Assembly (NCBI GenBank): GCA_002708925.1
Contig: PAPN01000014.1
Coordinates: 279,637 to 343,636 of the forward strand
Length of the DNA: 64,000 nt
Direction: 5' to 3'
DNA from: Paracoccaceae bacterium
Lineage (GTDB): Bacteria; Pseudomonadota; Alphaproteobacteria; Rhodobacterales; Rhodobacteraceae
The stretch's first letter is position 1, and each line of letters opens with the position of its first letter. Of this stretch, positions 45,246 through 54,931 are shown in pieces. The notes under the pieces are model-generated. The model did not search any database. It saw only the letters and a program-made list of their open reading frames with translations, and was not told where the DNA came from. The translations under genes were made by a program, and so were the position numbers.

Positions 45246-46132
45246 CGCAGGGCCAGCCTTGCCGCCAGCCACGCGCACAGCATCCCCCCCAGATCAATCA
45301 ACAGATAGGGCGTCAACTGGGCGGGATCTCCGAGCGCGACGGGCATCCGCCCGAGCGCCAGCCCCGACAGGATGTCATCCGACGAGACACATAAAATCGC
45401 CATGGCATTGGTGACGAAATGCAGCGCAATCGCCGGCCCCAAAGACCCCGAGCGCGCCGTCAGATCGGCCGCCAGCATTCCGAACAGCGTGGCCCAGGCC
45501 ACCAGAATCCAGCGGGTCTCGGGCAGGTCCGGGCGCAGATGCAGCAGCCCGAACCCCAGCGAAGGCAGCACCATCCACACCAAAGGAGATTTCACGCGCA
45601 CCGCCAGTTGCTGCTGTAGGTAACCGCGAAACAGTATTTCCTCGGCGCTGACCTGGATCAGCAGGGCAGGCACGGCCAGCGGTAGGAAGCTCAGCCAGGT
45701 GGCCAGCGGCAGGTTTGCCTCGATAGGGTGCAGAAACTCCGAGGGCGGCAGAATCCAGATCGCAAAGTTCAGGGCAATCAGGGCTGTCAGAACGCGGGTA
45801 AATTGCGGTAGCAGCAACGCCTTTGGCCCCAGCAGAGTCAGCGCGGATCGTTTGTGGACATGCGTTACCGAGAGGCCCACCGCAACGAGGATCAGCCCGA
45901 AACTGGCCAGCATCATCGTGGCTCCGCCGGGGGTGTTGCCCAGGGCCAGCTGAGCCTGCACCTCCATCAATGTCTGCGGCGAAAGCGTGGCGATCAGCAG
46001 CGCCCCCAGCCCCCATTGCAGGGCGGCAAAGATCGCAAAGGCCGTCAGCAGCCCGAGCCCCAAGCGCCAGAGTTCAGACCGTGGCCGGGCCGGGCGCAGG
46101 AATTCCTGATGGGGGGCGTAGGCTGGTCGCAT
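45239..46132 (-). CDS. CPBP-family intramembrane protease, upstream paralogue
   Basis: A 297-residue membrane protein, homologous along its length to the next gene. Motif 1 is QVSAEEILFRGYLQQQL, motif 2 FGLLHLRPD and motif 3 ALHFVTNAM, with the same helix layout, so the two arose by tandem duplication and then diverged considerably. The ATG at 46132 fits the paralogue's N-terminus. Upstream in-frame codons to 46219 encode a Pro/Arg-rich stretch and are rejected. The pair may work as a heterodimer or on different targets. Confidence 0.86.
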   Translation of the reverse strand: MRPAYAPHQEFLRPARPRSELWRLGLGLLTAFAIFAALQWGLGALLIATLSPQTLMEVQAQLALGNTPGGATMMLASFGLILVAVGLSVTHVHKRSALTLLGPKALLLPQFTRVLTALIALNFAIWILPPSEFLHPIEANLPLATWLSFLPLAVPALLIQVSAEEILFRGYLQQQLAVRVKSPLVWMVLPSLGFGLLHLRPDLPETRWILVAWATLFGMLAADLTARSGSLGPAIALHFVTNAMAILCVSSDDILSGLALGRMPVALGDPAQLTPYLLIDLGGMLCAWLAARLALRC

Positions 46133-46319
46133 CGGCAGGTTGCATCGGCTGGGGCGCGGGGCTTTCTCGGGTGGGTTTGTCCGTGTGTATCCGGAAAAGG
46201 CGGCCAGCAACAGGGGCAAGAGACGTCCAATCTTCCCCGTGATCAGACTCTTGTGTGCGGCGAGGGGCTTGGGTATCCAGACCGGACGGGTTCAGGAGGG
46301 CAGCGCCATCACGAGCGTC

Positions 46320-46958
46320 ATGACACATTTTTATCGCGCGGTTTCGATCACTGCGGTGGTTCTGTTGGCGGGGTGTCTGCCGGGAGGGCGGTCGCAGACC
46401 CAGACGCAGCCCGCGGCCACGGCGGTGCGCTCGGCCGAGCTGCTACAGGGGCGCATCGGGATCGAGACGCCCGCAGGCTATTGCGTGGATACGTCCAGCC
46501 TGCGCAATCATCCGCGCGCGGGTTTCGTTCTGATTGCCGGGTGCGATGGGCTGATGGGCCTGCCTGCGGGGACGTTGGTAAAGCCGGCGATCCTGACGGT
46601 TTCGGCGCTGGTGCCGCGTGACGGCGGGGCCGACGTTCAGGATATGCTGCGCGCGCTAGAGCCCGAGGACGTTCTGTCGCAAAGCGCGCAGGACGGGCTG
46701 CTGCTGGTTGAGGTCTCCAGTCCCGATCTGGTTCCTGACGGCGGCGCCCCGCATCATTGGCGCGCGGCAATGGTCCAGAATGAGGCCTTGCTGACCCTGG
46801 CCGTCTACGGAGATCAGAGCATCGGCTCTCGGCGCGGCAAAGCCTTGCTGATCGAAACCGCCACGAAAATCCGCGCCGCCAGCGCCAACCGGGTGAAAAA
46901 GGCCGCGCAGAATGCCAAAAACCCGCCGAAATCCCTGTTCCAGCGCATATTTAATTAA
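46320..46958 (+). CDS. Lipoprotein of unknown function
   Basis: A 212-residue protein with a lipoprotein signal: MTHFYRAVSITAVVLLAGC, lipobox LAGC with C19 as the lipid-modified residue. The mature part is low in Cys apart from two (YCVDT and AGCDG) that could form a disulfide, and ends in a Lys/Arg-rich tail (RVKKAAQNAKNPPKS). I recognise no catalytic motif. The ATG at 46320 is fixed by the signal peptide, although the best AGGAGGG lies rather far upstream. It is divergent from the CPBP pair. Confidence 0.75.
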   Translation: MTHFYRAVSITAVVLLAGCLPGGRSQTQTQPAATAVRSAELLQGRIGIETPAGYCVDTSSLRNHPRAGFVLIAGCDGLMGLPAGTLVKPAILTVSALVPRDGGADVQDMLRALEPEDVLSQSAQDGLLLVEVSSPDLVPDGGAPHHWRAAMVQNEALLTLAVYGDQSIGSRRGKALLIETATKIRAASANRVKKAAQNAKNPPKSLFQRIFN

Positions 46959-47018
46959 CGGGCTTTCCCTTATGATCATAAGCCGTAGGATAGGAACGAC
47001 AGTCATGGGCCGGGTCGT

Positions 47019-47792
47019 ATGTCTCTGATCAATCGCCGTATTCTTAATGTTCTGATGCATCGCCGGGTGGTTCGTCACTGGGCTGCCCTGGCGCGTGAGG
47101 CCGGCACGACAGGGCTGCGGCGTTTGCGGCAGCGCCGCACCATGGCGCGCGAATTGCGGGCCCATCTGGACAGCCTTATTCACGAGGCAGACAACCGGCT
47201 GGCCCTGCCCCTGATCGGCAATACCGCGTTTCACAAACCGCATGGGTCCGATTGGGCCTGGCGGCCCGAACTGTGGCGCGGCCCGCTGCCCGTGCCCGGC
47301 ATGTCCTCGGTTCAGAGCGGCAGCCAGTTGGGGAACGAGGTCACCCTGTTTCACGATTGTCATTTTTCGGAGCTGACCCTGCGCCAGCTGCGCAATCACC
47401 GCGAAACGGATCTGGCACCCTATGGGTTGCGGCTGGACGTGTTCAAATTCGACGGCTCGTTCCTGTCTCTGGTGATCGACCTGCCCCCCGAGGCCGTGGA
47501 GGGCCTGCAAAAACTGCATCTGGTGCGGATGGACACGATCGTGGAAATGGAAAAACCGCTGGAGATTTTCGCCCGCCTGAACATCCGCCACGGCCCCAAT
47601 ACCGAACAATTGGTGCGTGAGCTGCCCCTGCATGAAACCGACATCATGGTCGAATTTGATCTGGCCTATTCCCGCCTGAACGAAAAACGGATCGAGAAAG
47701 CCTGGATTGACCTGATCTTTGAAGGCCCCGAGATGAACCAGGTGACGATCCGCGATCTGACATTCTCGCGCCGCCCCCGCGCCGATTTGTAA
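47019..47792 (+). CDS. DUF6478-like protein
   Basis: A 257-residue soluble protein resembling a Rhodobacterales-specific family that I recall as DUF6478. It has a basic helical N-terminus (LRRLRQRRTMARELRAHLD), then WAWRPELWRGPL, GSQLGNEVTLFHDC and several beta-type segments ending FDLAYSRLNEKRIEKAWIDLIFEGPEMN. No catalytic signature is evident and function is unknown. It is followed 11 bp later by another protein of unknown function, and both seem to be a unit. Confidence 0.75.
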   Translation: MSLINRRILNVLMHRRVVRHWAALAREAGTTGLRRLRQRRTMARELRAHLDSLIHEADNRLALPLIGNTAFHKPHGSDWAWRPELWRGPLPVPGMSSVQSGSQLGNEVTLFHDCHFSELTLRQLRNHRETDLAPYGLRLDVFKFDGSFLSLVIDLPPEAVEGLQKLHLVRMDTIVEMEKPLEIFARLNIRHGPNTEQLVRELPLHETDIMVEFDLAYSRLNEKRIEKAWIDLIFEGPEMNQVTIRDLTFSRRPRADL

Positions 47793-47803
47793 AAGGACAG
47801 GAC

Positions 47804-48181
47804 ATGAGCGAGCTGAAACTGACAAAGACCCGCCTGTTCGAAGGCGTGTGGGAAGGGTTCCTGACGTCCTCGTCCATGGACAACCTGCAGCCGCAGCTGG
47901 AGGTCACCCATCTGAACGAGCCGGTTCTGGGCCTGGAGATCACCGAGGATCGGGAAAACGGGCATTGGGTGGTGCGCGTGCCGGTCCCGCTGGAAACCCT
48001 GTCAGATGGGATCCAGACGTTTCTGATCCGCGATAAGCGGGACGGAGATGTGCTGGAAAGCTTTTCGGTTCTGGCGGGCGAGGCGCTGGGCGATGATCTG
48101 CGCGCCGAGGTCAGCCTGCTGCGCGAAGAGCTGGACATGCTCAAACGCGCCTTCCGCCGGCATTGCGTAGAGACTGAATAG
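47804..48181 (+). CDS. Small protein of unknown function, partner of the DUF6478-like gene
   Basis: A 125-residue protein: a beta-rich first part with paired hydrophobic strands (NGHWVVRVPVPLETLSDGIQ, then TFLIRDKRDGD), then a short coiled coil at the end (RAEVSLLREELDMLKRAFRR). It recalls a small conserved protein found next to DUF6478 genes, but I cannot name a family. Translation is probably linked to the upstream gene. A structural or sugar-binding-type fold is possible, with nothing to prove it. Confidence 0.7.
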   Translation: MSELKLTKTRLFEGVWEGFLTSSSMDNLQPQLEVTHLNEPVLGLEITEDRENGHWVVRVPVPLETLSDGIQTFLIRDKRDGDVLESFSVLAGEALGDDLRAEVSLLREELDMLKRAFRRHCVETE

Positions 48182-48237
48182 CCCTGAGATGAAGTTTTTG
48201 TAACGGGCGCAAGAAAGCGCTTGCTTTGCTTTGAAAT

Positions 48238-48261
48238 ATCCATAATTCATGAATTATGGAT
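48238..48261. promoter_or_regulatory. 24-nt perfect palindrome over the arsR start, probable ArsR operator
   Basis: The 12-base arm ATCCATAATTCA (48238-48249) is followed immediately by its exact inverse TGAATTATGGAT (48250-48261). It contains a CATAAT that would serve as a -10 box (48241-48246) and the arsR ATG at 48256. ArsR dimers bind AT-rich dyads like this, so the gene probably represses itself by covering both the promoter and the start of the transcript. Confidence 0.8.
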
Positions 48262-48588
48262 AAAACAAAAGCTCTCGATTCCTTTGCTGCCCTGGGGCAG
48301 GACACCCGGCTGGAAGCCTTTCGCCTGCTGGTCAAAGCCGGGCCTAAGGGCATGGCGGCGGGGGACGTTGCCGCCGCGCTGGGGGTGAAACAAAACACCA
48401 TGTCCGCCAACCTGTCCGTCCTGTTTCAGGCCGGGCTGGTGCGCAACATGCGCGAGGGGCGCTCGATCCGGTATTTTGCCGATTTTGACGGGCTGCGCGG
48501 GCTTTTGGCGTTCCTGATGGAAGACTGCTGCGGCGGCAATCCCGATATCTGTCGCCCGGTTCTGGAAACACTCACCTGCAAATGCTGA
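48256..48588 (+). CDS. arsR: ArsR-family arsenic-responsive repressor
   Basis: A 110-residue winged-helix repressor of the arsenic cassette. The helix-turn-helix is near residues 36-62 (GDVAAALGVKQNTMSANLSVLFQAGLV, then the wing REGRSIRYFADF). Unlike the classical sensor CVC in the DNA-binding helix, the thiols here are near the C-terminus: DCCGG, then C98, and CKC at the end, so arsenite is likely sensed there. No ribosome-binding site lies before the ATG, which sits inside a palindrome and near the expected transcription start. This suggests a leaderless mRNA. Confidence 0.9.
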   Translation: MDKTKALDSFAALGQDTRLEAFRLLVKAGPKGMAAGDVAAALGVKQNTMSANLSVLFQAGLVRNMREGRSIRYFADFDGLRGLLAFLMEDCCGGNPDICRPVLETLTCKC

Positions 48589-48598
48589 GACCGATGAT

Positions 48599-49096
48599 AT
48601 GAAAAACGTGCTGTTCCTGTGCACTGGAAATTCCGCGCGCTCTGTTTTGGGCGAATCCTTGATGAATGAGCTGGGCAAGGGCCGGTTCCGGGCGTTTTCG
48701 GCCGGGTCGCAGCCCACGGGCAAGCCGAACCCCTTTGCGATCGAGCTGCTGGACGGGCTGGGGCACGACACCTCCTATATTCGATCCAAAAGCTGGGATG
48801 AATTCGCCGGCGAAGACGCCCCGGAAATGGATTACGTGATCACCGTTTGCTCTAGCGCGGCGGGGGAAACCTGCCCGTTCTGGCCCGGCGCGCCGGTCAG
48901 CGCTCATTGGGGCATCCCCGATCCGGCGGGGGCGGGCGAAACGGACGAGGAAAACCGCCAGGCCTTTCGCGTGGCCTTTGCCCGGATGAAAGCCCGCGTG
49001 GACGCCTTTCTGGCGCTGCCGCTGGATCAGATGGACACCGCCGCCCAAAAAGCTGCAATGGCCAAAATCGGCACAGAAACGGAGGGCGCGGCATGA
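48599..49096 (+). CDS. arsC: Arsenate reductase, low-molecular-weight phosphatase type
   Basis: Reduces arsenate to arsenite so that it can be exported. The 165-residue protein has the P-loop FLCTGNSARS (nucleophile C8, in the LMW-PTPase fold), followed by FSAGSQPTGKPNP, and the redox cysteine segment YVITVCSSAAGETCPFWPG that carries the partner thiols. These features match thioredoxin- or glutaredoxin-linked ArsC of the LMW-PTP type. It overlaps the aquaglyceroporin gene by 4 bp. Confidence 0.92.
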   Translation: MKNVLFLCTGNSARSVLGESLMNELGKGRFRAFSAGSQPTGKPNPFAIELLDGLGHDTSYIRSKSWDEFAGEDAPEMDYVITVCSSAAGETCPFWPGAPVSAHWGIPDPAGAGETDEENRQAFRVAFARMKARVDAFLALPLDQMDTAAQKAAMAKIGTETEGAA

Positions 49097-49779
49097 CCCT
49101 GCCCAACCGCCTGCTGGCCGAGGCTCTGGGCACATGTCTGCTGGTCTGTACCGTTGTTGGCTCGGGGATCATGGCCGATGCGCTGTCCGATGATGTGGCC
49201 GTATCCTTGCTGGGCAATACCATTCCCACCGGCGCGATTCTGTTTGTCCTGATCACCATCCTGGGGCCGATTTCGGGCGCGCATTTCAATCCGGCGGTGT
49301 CTTTGGTGATGGCGATCCGCGGGGATCTGAAATGGGCGGATCTGGCCCCATACGCTATCGTACAGTCTGTGGGTGCGATTATCGGCAGCCTGATGGCCCA
49401 CGGGATGTTTGACCTGGATATCCTGCAATTCTCGACGAAGGATCGCACGGGCTCCTCCCAATGGTTCGCCGAGGGCGTGGCCACGTTCGGCCTGCTGCTG
49501 ACCATTCTGGGGGGTATCCGGTTTCGGGCGCAGGCGATTCCGATGCTGGTGGGGCTGTACATCACGGCGGCCTATTGGTTCACGGCTTCTACCTCTTTTG
49601 CCAATCCGGCGGTGACGATCGGACGAGCCTTTACCGACACGTTTGCGGGGATCAATCCGGCGCATGTGCCGGGCTTCATCATCGCGCAGATCATGGGCGG
49701 GCTGATTGCCTTTGCCCTGGCGAAACAATTGTTCGCCGGCACGCCCGAAGACTTTGAACAAGAACGGAGAACGCGTTGA
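49093..49779 (+). CDS. aqpS: Aquaglyceroporin of the arsenic operon (AqpS-like)
   Basis: A 228-residue MIP channel with six hydrophobic helices and two NPA boxes: [15 protein letters not shown] and [13 protein letters not shown]. In alphaproteobacteria such as Sinorhizobium, AqpS sits in place of the arsenite pump and lets arsenite made by ArsC leave down its gradient. No ArsB or Acr3 pump is seen here, which fits that layout. The frame is open to 48907, but the ATG at 49093 gives the family start. Its stop overlaps the arsH start. Confidence 0.9.
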   Translation: MTLPNRLLAEALGTCLLVCTVVGSGIMADALSDDVAVSLLGNTIPTGAILFVLITILGPISGAHFNPAVSLVMAIRGDLKWADLAPYAIVQSVGAIIGSLMAHGMFDLDILQFSTKDRTGSSQWFAEGVATFGLLLTILGGIRFRAQAIPMLVGLYITAAYWFTASTSFANPAVTIGRAFTDTFAGINPAHVPGFIIAQIMGGLIAFALAKQLFAGTPEDFEQERRTR

Positions 49780-50489
49780 CCGATACCCCCAATATTGACG
49801 AGCCCAGCTGGAAACCGATTGACCAAGACAGCCTGTTCCCGGCGCAGCGCTCGGATCATTCTCCGCGTATTTTGCTGCTGTACGGCTCGTTGCGCGATAC
49901 GTCCTATTCGCGCCTGATAAGCGAAGAGGCCGCCCGCATTCTGCAACGTCTGGGCTGCGACACCCGGATGTTCGACCCTTCGGGCCTGCCCTTGCCCGAT
50001 GACGCCCCCACCGAACACCCCAAGATCCAAGAATTGCGCGATCTGGTCATGTGGTCCGAGGGCATGGTCTGGTGCAGCCCCGAACGCCACGGGGCGATGA
50101 CCGGGATCATGAAGACTCAGATTGATCATATCCCCCTGGCGCCCATCGGCGGCATCCGCCCGACGCAGGGCAAAACGCTGGCCATCATGCAGGTCTGCGG
50201 CGGCAGTCAAAGCTTTAACGCCGTCAACCAGATGCGCATTCTGGGCCGCTGGATGCGTCTGCTGACCATCCCGAACCAGTCCTCGGTTCCCAAGGCGTTT
50301 CTGGAGTTTGAAAGCGGCCGTATGAAGCCCGGCCCTTTCTATGACCGGGTGGTCGATGTGATGGAGGAACTGGTCAAGTTCACCCTGCTGACGCGGGATC
50401 AGTCGGCCTATCTGGTAGACCGCTATTCCGAACGCAAGGAAAGCCCGGAAGCGCTGTCAAAACGCGTGAACCTCAAACAGGCGACCTGA
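49776..50489 (+). CDS. arsH: ArsH, NADPH-dependent FMN reductase for organoarsenicals
   Basis: A 237-residue flavoprotein that oxidises trivalent methylated or aromatic arsenicals to less toxic pentavalent forms. It has the flavodoxin-like FMN motif [35 protein letters not shown] and the [20 protein letters not shown] segment, all ArsH hallmarks. The start codon is TTG at 49776 with GGAGA upstream, overlapping the channel stop (TTGA). It is the last clear member of the arsRC-aqpS-arsH unit. Confidence 0.95.
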   Translation: MTDTPNIDEPSWKPIDQDSLFPAQRSDHSPRILLLYGSLRDTSYSRLISEEAARILQRLGCDTRMFDPSGLPLPDDAPTEHPKIQELRDLVMWSEGMVWCSPERHGAMTGIMKTQIDHIPLAPIGGIRPTQGKTLAIMQVCGGSQSFNAVNQMRILGRWMRLLTIPNQSSVPKAFLEFESGRMKPGPFYDRVVDVMEELVKFTLLTRDQSAYLVDRYSERKESPEALSKRVNLKQAT

Positions 50490-50504
50490 GACGCGATCCA
50501 TGCT

Positions 50505-50536
50505 ATCATGGGCGCAGCAAGCGAGGCGCCCATGAT
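50505..50536 (+). promoter_or_regulatory. 11-bp stem hiding the start codon of the next gene
   Basis: ATCATGGGCGC (50505-50515) pairs perfectly with GCGCCCATGAT (50526-50536). The 10-nt loop holds part of the ribosome site and the second arm contains the ATG at 50532. In the mRNA this stem would block initiation unless it is opened, which suggests translational control or coupling to ribosomes leaving arsH. Confidence 0.6.
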
Positions 50537-50825
50537 CACCGAAATCGTCACCTTTGCCCTGCCGCCGGGCATCTCAAAATCCGAGCTTCTGGACAAATAC
50601 AACGCCACCGTGCCGCGCTGGCGGGCCAATGCGGATCTGATCCGCAAGACCTATCTGTATGATCCTGTCACCAATCGGGGCGGGGGGATTTACCTGTGGA
50701 AAACCAAAGAGGCCGCGCTGGCCGCCCATGACGCCGAGTGGTGCCAGATGGCGACGCAGATGTATGGCAGCGCGCCGCAGTTCGCCTATTTCGACACGAT
50801 GTTCATCATTGATAACGGCGTGTGA
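50532..50825 (+). CDS. Small dimeric alpha/beta-barrel protein (YdhR-like)
   Basis: A 97-residue soluble protein of the ferredoxin-like, monooxygenase-type fold. ITEIVTFALPPGISKSELLDKY and the KTYLYDPVTNRGGGIYLWKTKEAALAAHD region match small YdhR/NIPSNAP-like proteins. No catalytic residue is confirmed. It starts within a strong hairpin (50505-50536). The ATG at 50532 is chosen over 50508 on the position of the GAGG site. It follows arsH by 42 bp and may belong to that transcript. Confidence 0.75.
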   Translation: MITEIVTFALPPGISKSELLDKYNATVPRWRANADLIRKTYLYDPVTNRGGGIYLWKTKEAALAAHDAEWCQMATQMYGSAPQFAYFDTMFIIDNGV

Positions 50826-50856
50826 CGTGGCGGCTCTGACGTTGCGTTGAGCGTGA

Positions 50857-52923
<2,067 letters not shown>

Positions 52924-52931
52924 TGAAAGGG

Positions 52932-52962
52932 CGCGGAAACAGGTTGTTTCCCTGTTTCCGTG
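52932..52962 (+). terminator. Hairpin after fadH
   Basis: CGGAAACAGG (52934-52943) pairs with CCTGTTTCCG (52951-52960), with one or two more pairs outside, around a 7-nt loop. There is no T-run after it, so it is at best a Rho-assisted or stabilising structure. Confidence 0.4.
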
Positions 52963-53073
52963 CCTTGAACGATCCCTGACAATACCCTGATATTGTCCGC
53001 CCACTGCCCCAGTCGCGCCCCAATCTTCTTCGATACCTGTAGTCCAGAAATCAGAAGAGCCGAGAGGATCGAC

Positions 53074-53979
53074 ATGGACCGCCTGACCGAGATGGAAGCC
53101 TTTGCCACCGTGGTAGACCAGGGTGGATTCACGGATGCCGCAAAGAAGATGGGCATCTCGAAATCGGCTGTCTCGAAACATGTTTCCAGCCTTGAGGCCC
53201 GCCTGGGGGCCCGCCTGCTGAACCGGACGACGCGCCGCGTATCGCCCACGGAAATCGGGCTGGCCTATTACGACCGCGCTCGCCGCGTCCTGAATGACGC
53301 GGGCGAGGCCGACGCGCTGGTGACCTCAATGCAATCGGCGCCCTCGGGGCTGCTGCGGATCAGCGTGGCGACGGATTTCGGCGTCAATCACCTCAGCCCT
53401 GTTCTGGGTGAGTTTCTGGCCGAATTCCCCGACATCACCGTCAATATGGTGCTGAACAACCGCTATGTCGAACTGATCAGCGAAGGCTTTGACATGGCCA
53501 TCCGCATCGGCGAGCTGGAAGACAGCACCCTGCGCGCCCGCAAGCTGACCGAGACCACCAAACGTATGATCGCCAGCCCGGCCTATTTCGAAAAATACGG
53601 CCGTCCGCAGAAAATCGACGATCTGAACGAGCATAAACTGCTGCATTATTCCAGCCAGTCGGCGGGGAATGTGTGGAAAATCACTGCCCCCTCGGGCGAG
53701 AAACGCCAGGTGCGTACCGCCGGCTGGCTAAGCGTGAATGACGGGCAATCCCTGCTGAATGCCGCGATTTCGGGGCTGGGGATCGCCTATCTGCACTCGT
53801 TCCTCTATGCCGATGCAATGGCTGAGGGGCTGGTCGAGGATGCGATCCCCGATCTGCCGACAGAGACGCAGGGGATTTACGCCGTCTACCCGCCGGGCCG
53901 GTTCACACAGCCCAAGGTGCGCGCCTTCATCGACTTTCTGGTTCACAAGTTCGCGGAAAAAGGCCCGAACGACTGGTAA
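53074..53979 (+). CDS. LysR-family transcriptional regulator
   Basis: A 301-residue regulator with an N-terminal winged helix (residues about 3-60; AFATVVDQGGFTDAAKKMGISKSAVSKHVSSLE is the HTH region, given as one stretch) and a C-terminal periplasmic-binding-like sensor. It falls in the subgroup with AxKxMGISKSAVSKHV and the RRVSPTEIGLAYY wing, often close to redox or drug-efflux genes. The ATG at 53074 has GAGAGG upstream. The extension to 52993 is rejected. Target and ligand are unknown. A strong terminator follows. Confidence 0.88.
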   Translation: MDRLTEMEAFATVVDQGGFTDAAKKMGISKSAVSKHVSSLEARLGARLLNRTTRRVSPTEIGLAYYDRARRVLNDAGEADALVTSMQSAPSGLLRISVATDFGVNHLSPVLGEFLAEFPDITVNMVLNNRYVELISEGFDMAIRIGELEDSTLRARKLTETTKRMIASPAYFEKYGRPQKIDDLNEHKLLHYSSQSAGNVWKITAPSGEKRQVRTAGWLSVNDGQSLLNAAISGLGIAYLHSFLYADAMAEGLVEDAIPDLPTETQGIYAVYPPGRFTQPKVRAFIDFLVHKFAEKGPNDW

Positions 53980-54004
53980 CCGATATTGAATTCCTCCCCT
54001 GACT

Positions 54005-54032
54005 GCGCGCCCTTTGGGGCGCGCTTTTCTTT
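54005..54032 (+). terminator. Intrinsic terminator after the LysR gene
   Basis: GCGCGCCC (54005-54012) pairs with GGGCGCGC (54017-54024) around TTTG, followed by TTTTCTTT. The minus-strand exit is not T-rich, so it serves the LysR gene rather than the convergent transglutaminase gene. Confidence 0.85.
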
Positions 54033-54043
54033 GTGGGGACGGC

Positions 54044-54925
54044 CTAGGCCGGAACCGGGATCACATCTACGCTATGGGTGCCCGATTGCTGGCCAGAGGT
54101 CCGCAATACCCCCTTCAAAGGCGCCACATCCGCATAATCGCGCCCATAGCCCACGACGATATGGTCGGTGCCGACCATCAGGTCATTGGTGGGGTCGAAC
54201 TCGGCCCAGCCCAGTTCATTGCCGCACCAGGCACGAACCCAGGCGTGCATGGCGTCGGCCCCTTCCAGACGGGGCTGCCCCTTGGGCGGGGTGGTGCGCA
54301 GGAACCCGCTGACATAGCCGGCCGGAATACCCAACGAGCGCAGGCAGGCGATCATGACATGGCTGAAATCCTGACAGACTCCGTGGCGGTTCTGGAATGC
54401 GGTCAGGGGCGGGGTGTCCACATCCGTGGCCTTGGCATCGAACCGCATGTCCCGGTGCAGCCGCTTGCCGATTGCCAGCATGATCTGAAGCACGGTCATC
54501 CCCGGCTGAACGCATGTCCGCGCATAGGCCGCAAAGGCGTCATCCAGCGTGATCCGGGGCGAGGCCGTCAGATAATGCAGGGGCGAATTCGGCGTCAGAT
54601 CTGAACAGGCGCGCAGCTCGGCCAAAAGCCCCGGCAAGGAGGGCGACAGGTCCATTCCCGTGGGTTGCGGGCGCCGGGCGACACGCGCCCTGAGCGTGAC
54701 AGTCAGTGTTCTGAGCGGTTTGCGAAAGGCGACCTCTGTCACCGCATTGCCAAAGAAATCATTCCGCTCGCGCCGCTCGTCCGGGGCGGGGTTGATGTCA
54801 ATGCGGCCGGCGATCAGCTCTTGGTGATTGGGCAGGGTCAGAGGCAGCATCCGGATCACATTACGGGCGGTGTCCGTGTTGCCCCGATAGGTGTTTTCCA
54901 GCGTCAGAGTCAGATCGTACAACAT
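54044..54925 (-). CDS. Transglutaminase-family protein of the amidoligase-like cluster
   Basis: A 293-residue protein with a beta-rich N-terminal domain (1-100, the bacterial transglutaminase N type) and a papain-like transglutaminase core: C184 in HGVCQDFSHVM, H227 in AMHAWVRAW and D244 in EFDPTNDLM. It most likely cleaves or rearranges amide bonds in a peptide, not a classical cross-linker. No signal peptide is seen. It starts 7 bp after the ATP-grasp gene on the same strand and is the last of three linked genes. In related clusters a proteasome-like protease often follows, but here the next gene is the convergent LysR. Confidence 0.9.
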   Translation of the reverse strand: MLYDLTLTLENTYRGNTDTARNVIRMLPLTLPNHQELIAGRIDINPAPDERRERNDFFGNAVTEVAFRKPLRTLTVTLRARVARRPQPTGMDLSPSLPGLLAELRACSDLTPNSPLHYLTASPRITLDDAFAAYARTCVQPGMTVLQIMLAIGKRLHRDMRFDAKATDVDTPPLTAFQNRHGVCQDFSHVMIACLRSLGIPAGYVSGFLRTTPPKGQPRLEGADAMHAWVRAWCGNELGWAEFDPTNDLMVGTDHIVVGYGRDYADVAPLKGVLRTSGQQSGTHSVDVIPVPA

Positions 54926-54931
54926 GCTCAG

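Noticed and set aside
53990..54043. Terminator for the minus-strand transglutaminase gene
   Set aside because: The hairpin at 54005-54024 is T-rich only on the plus-strand side, so it serves the LysR gene.
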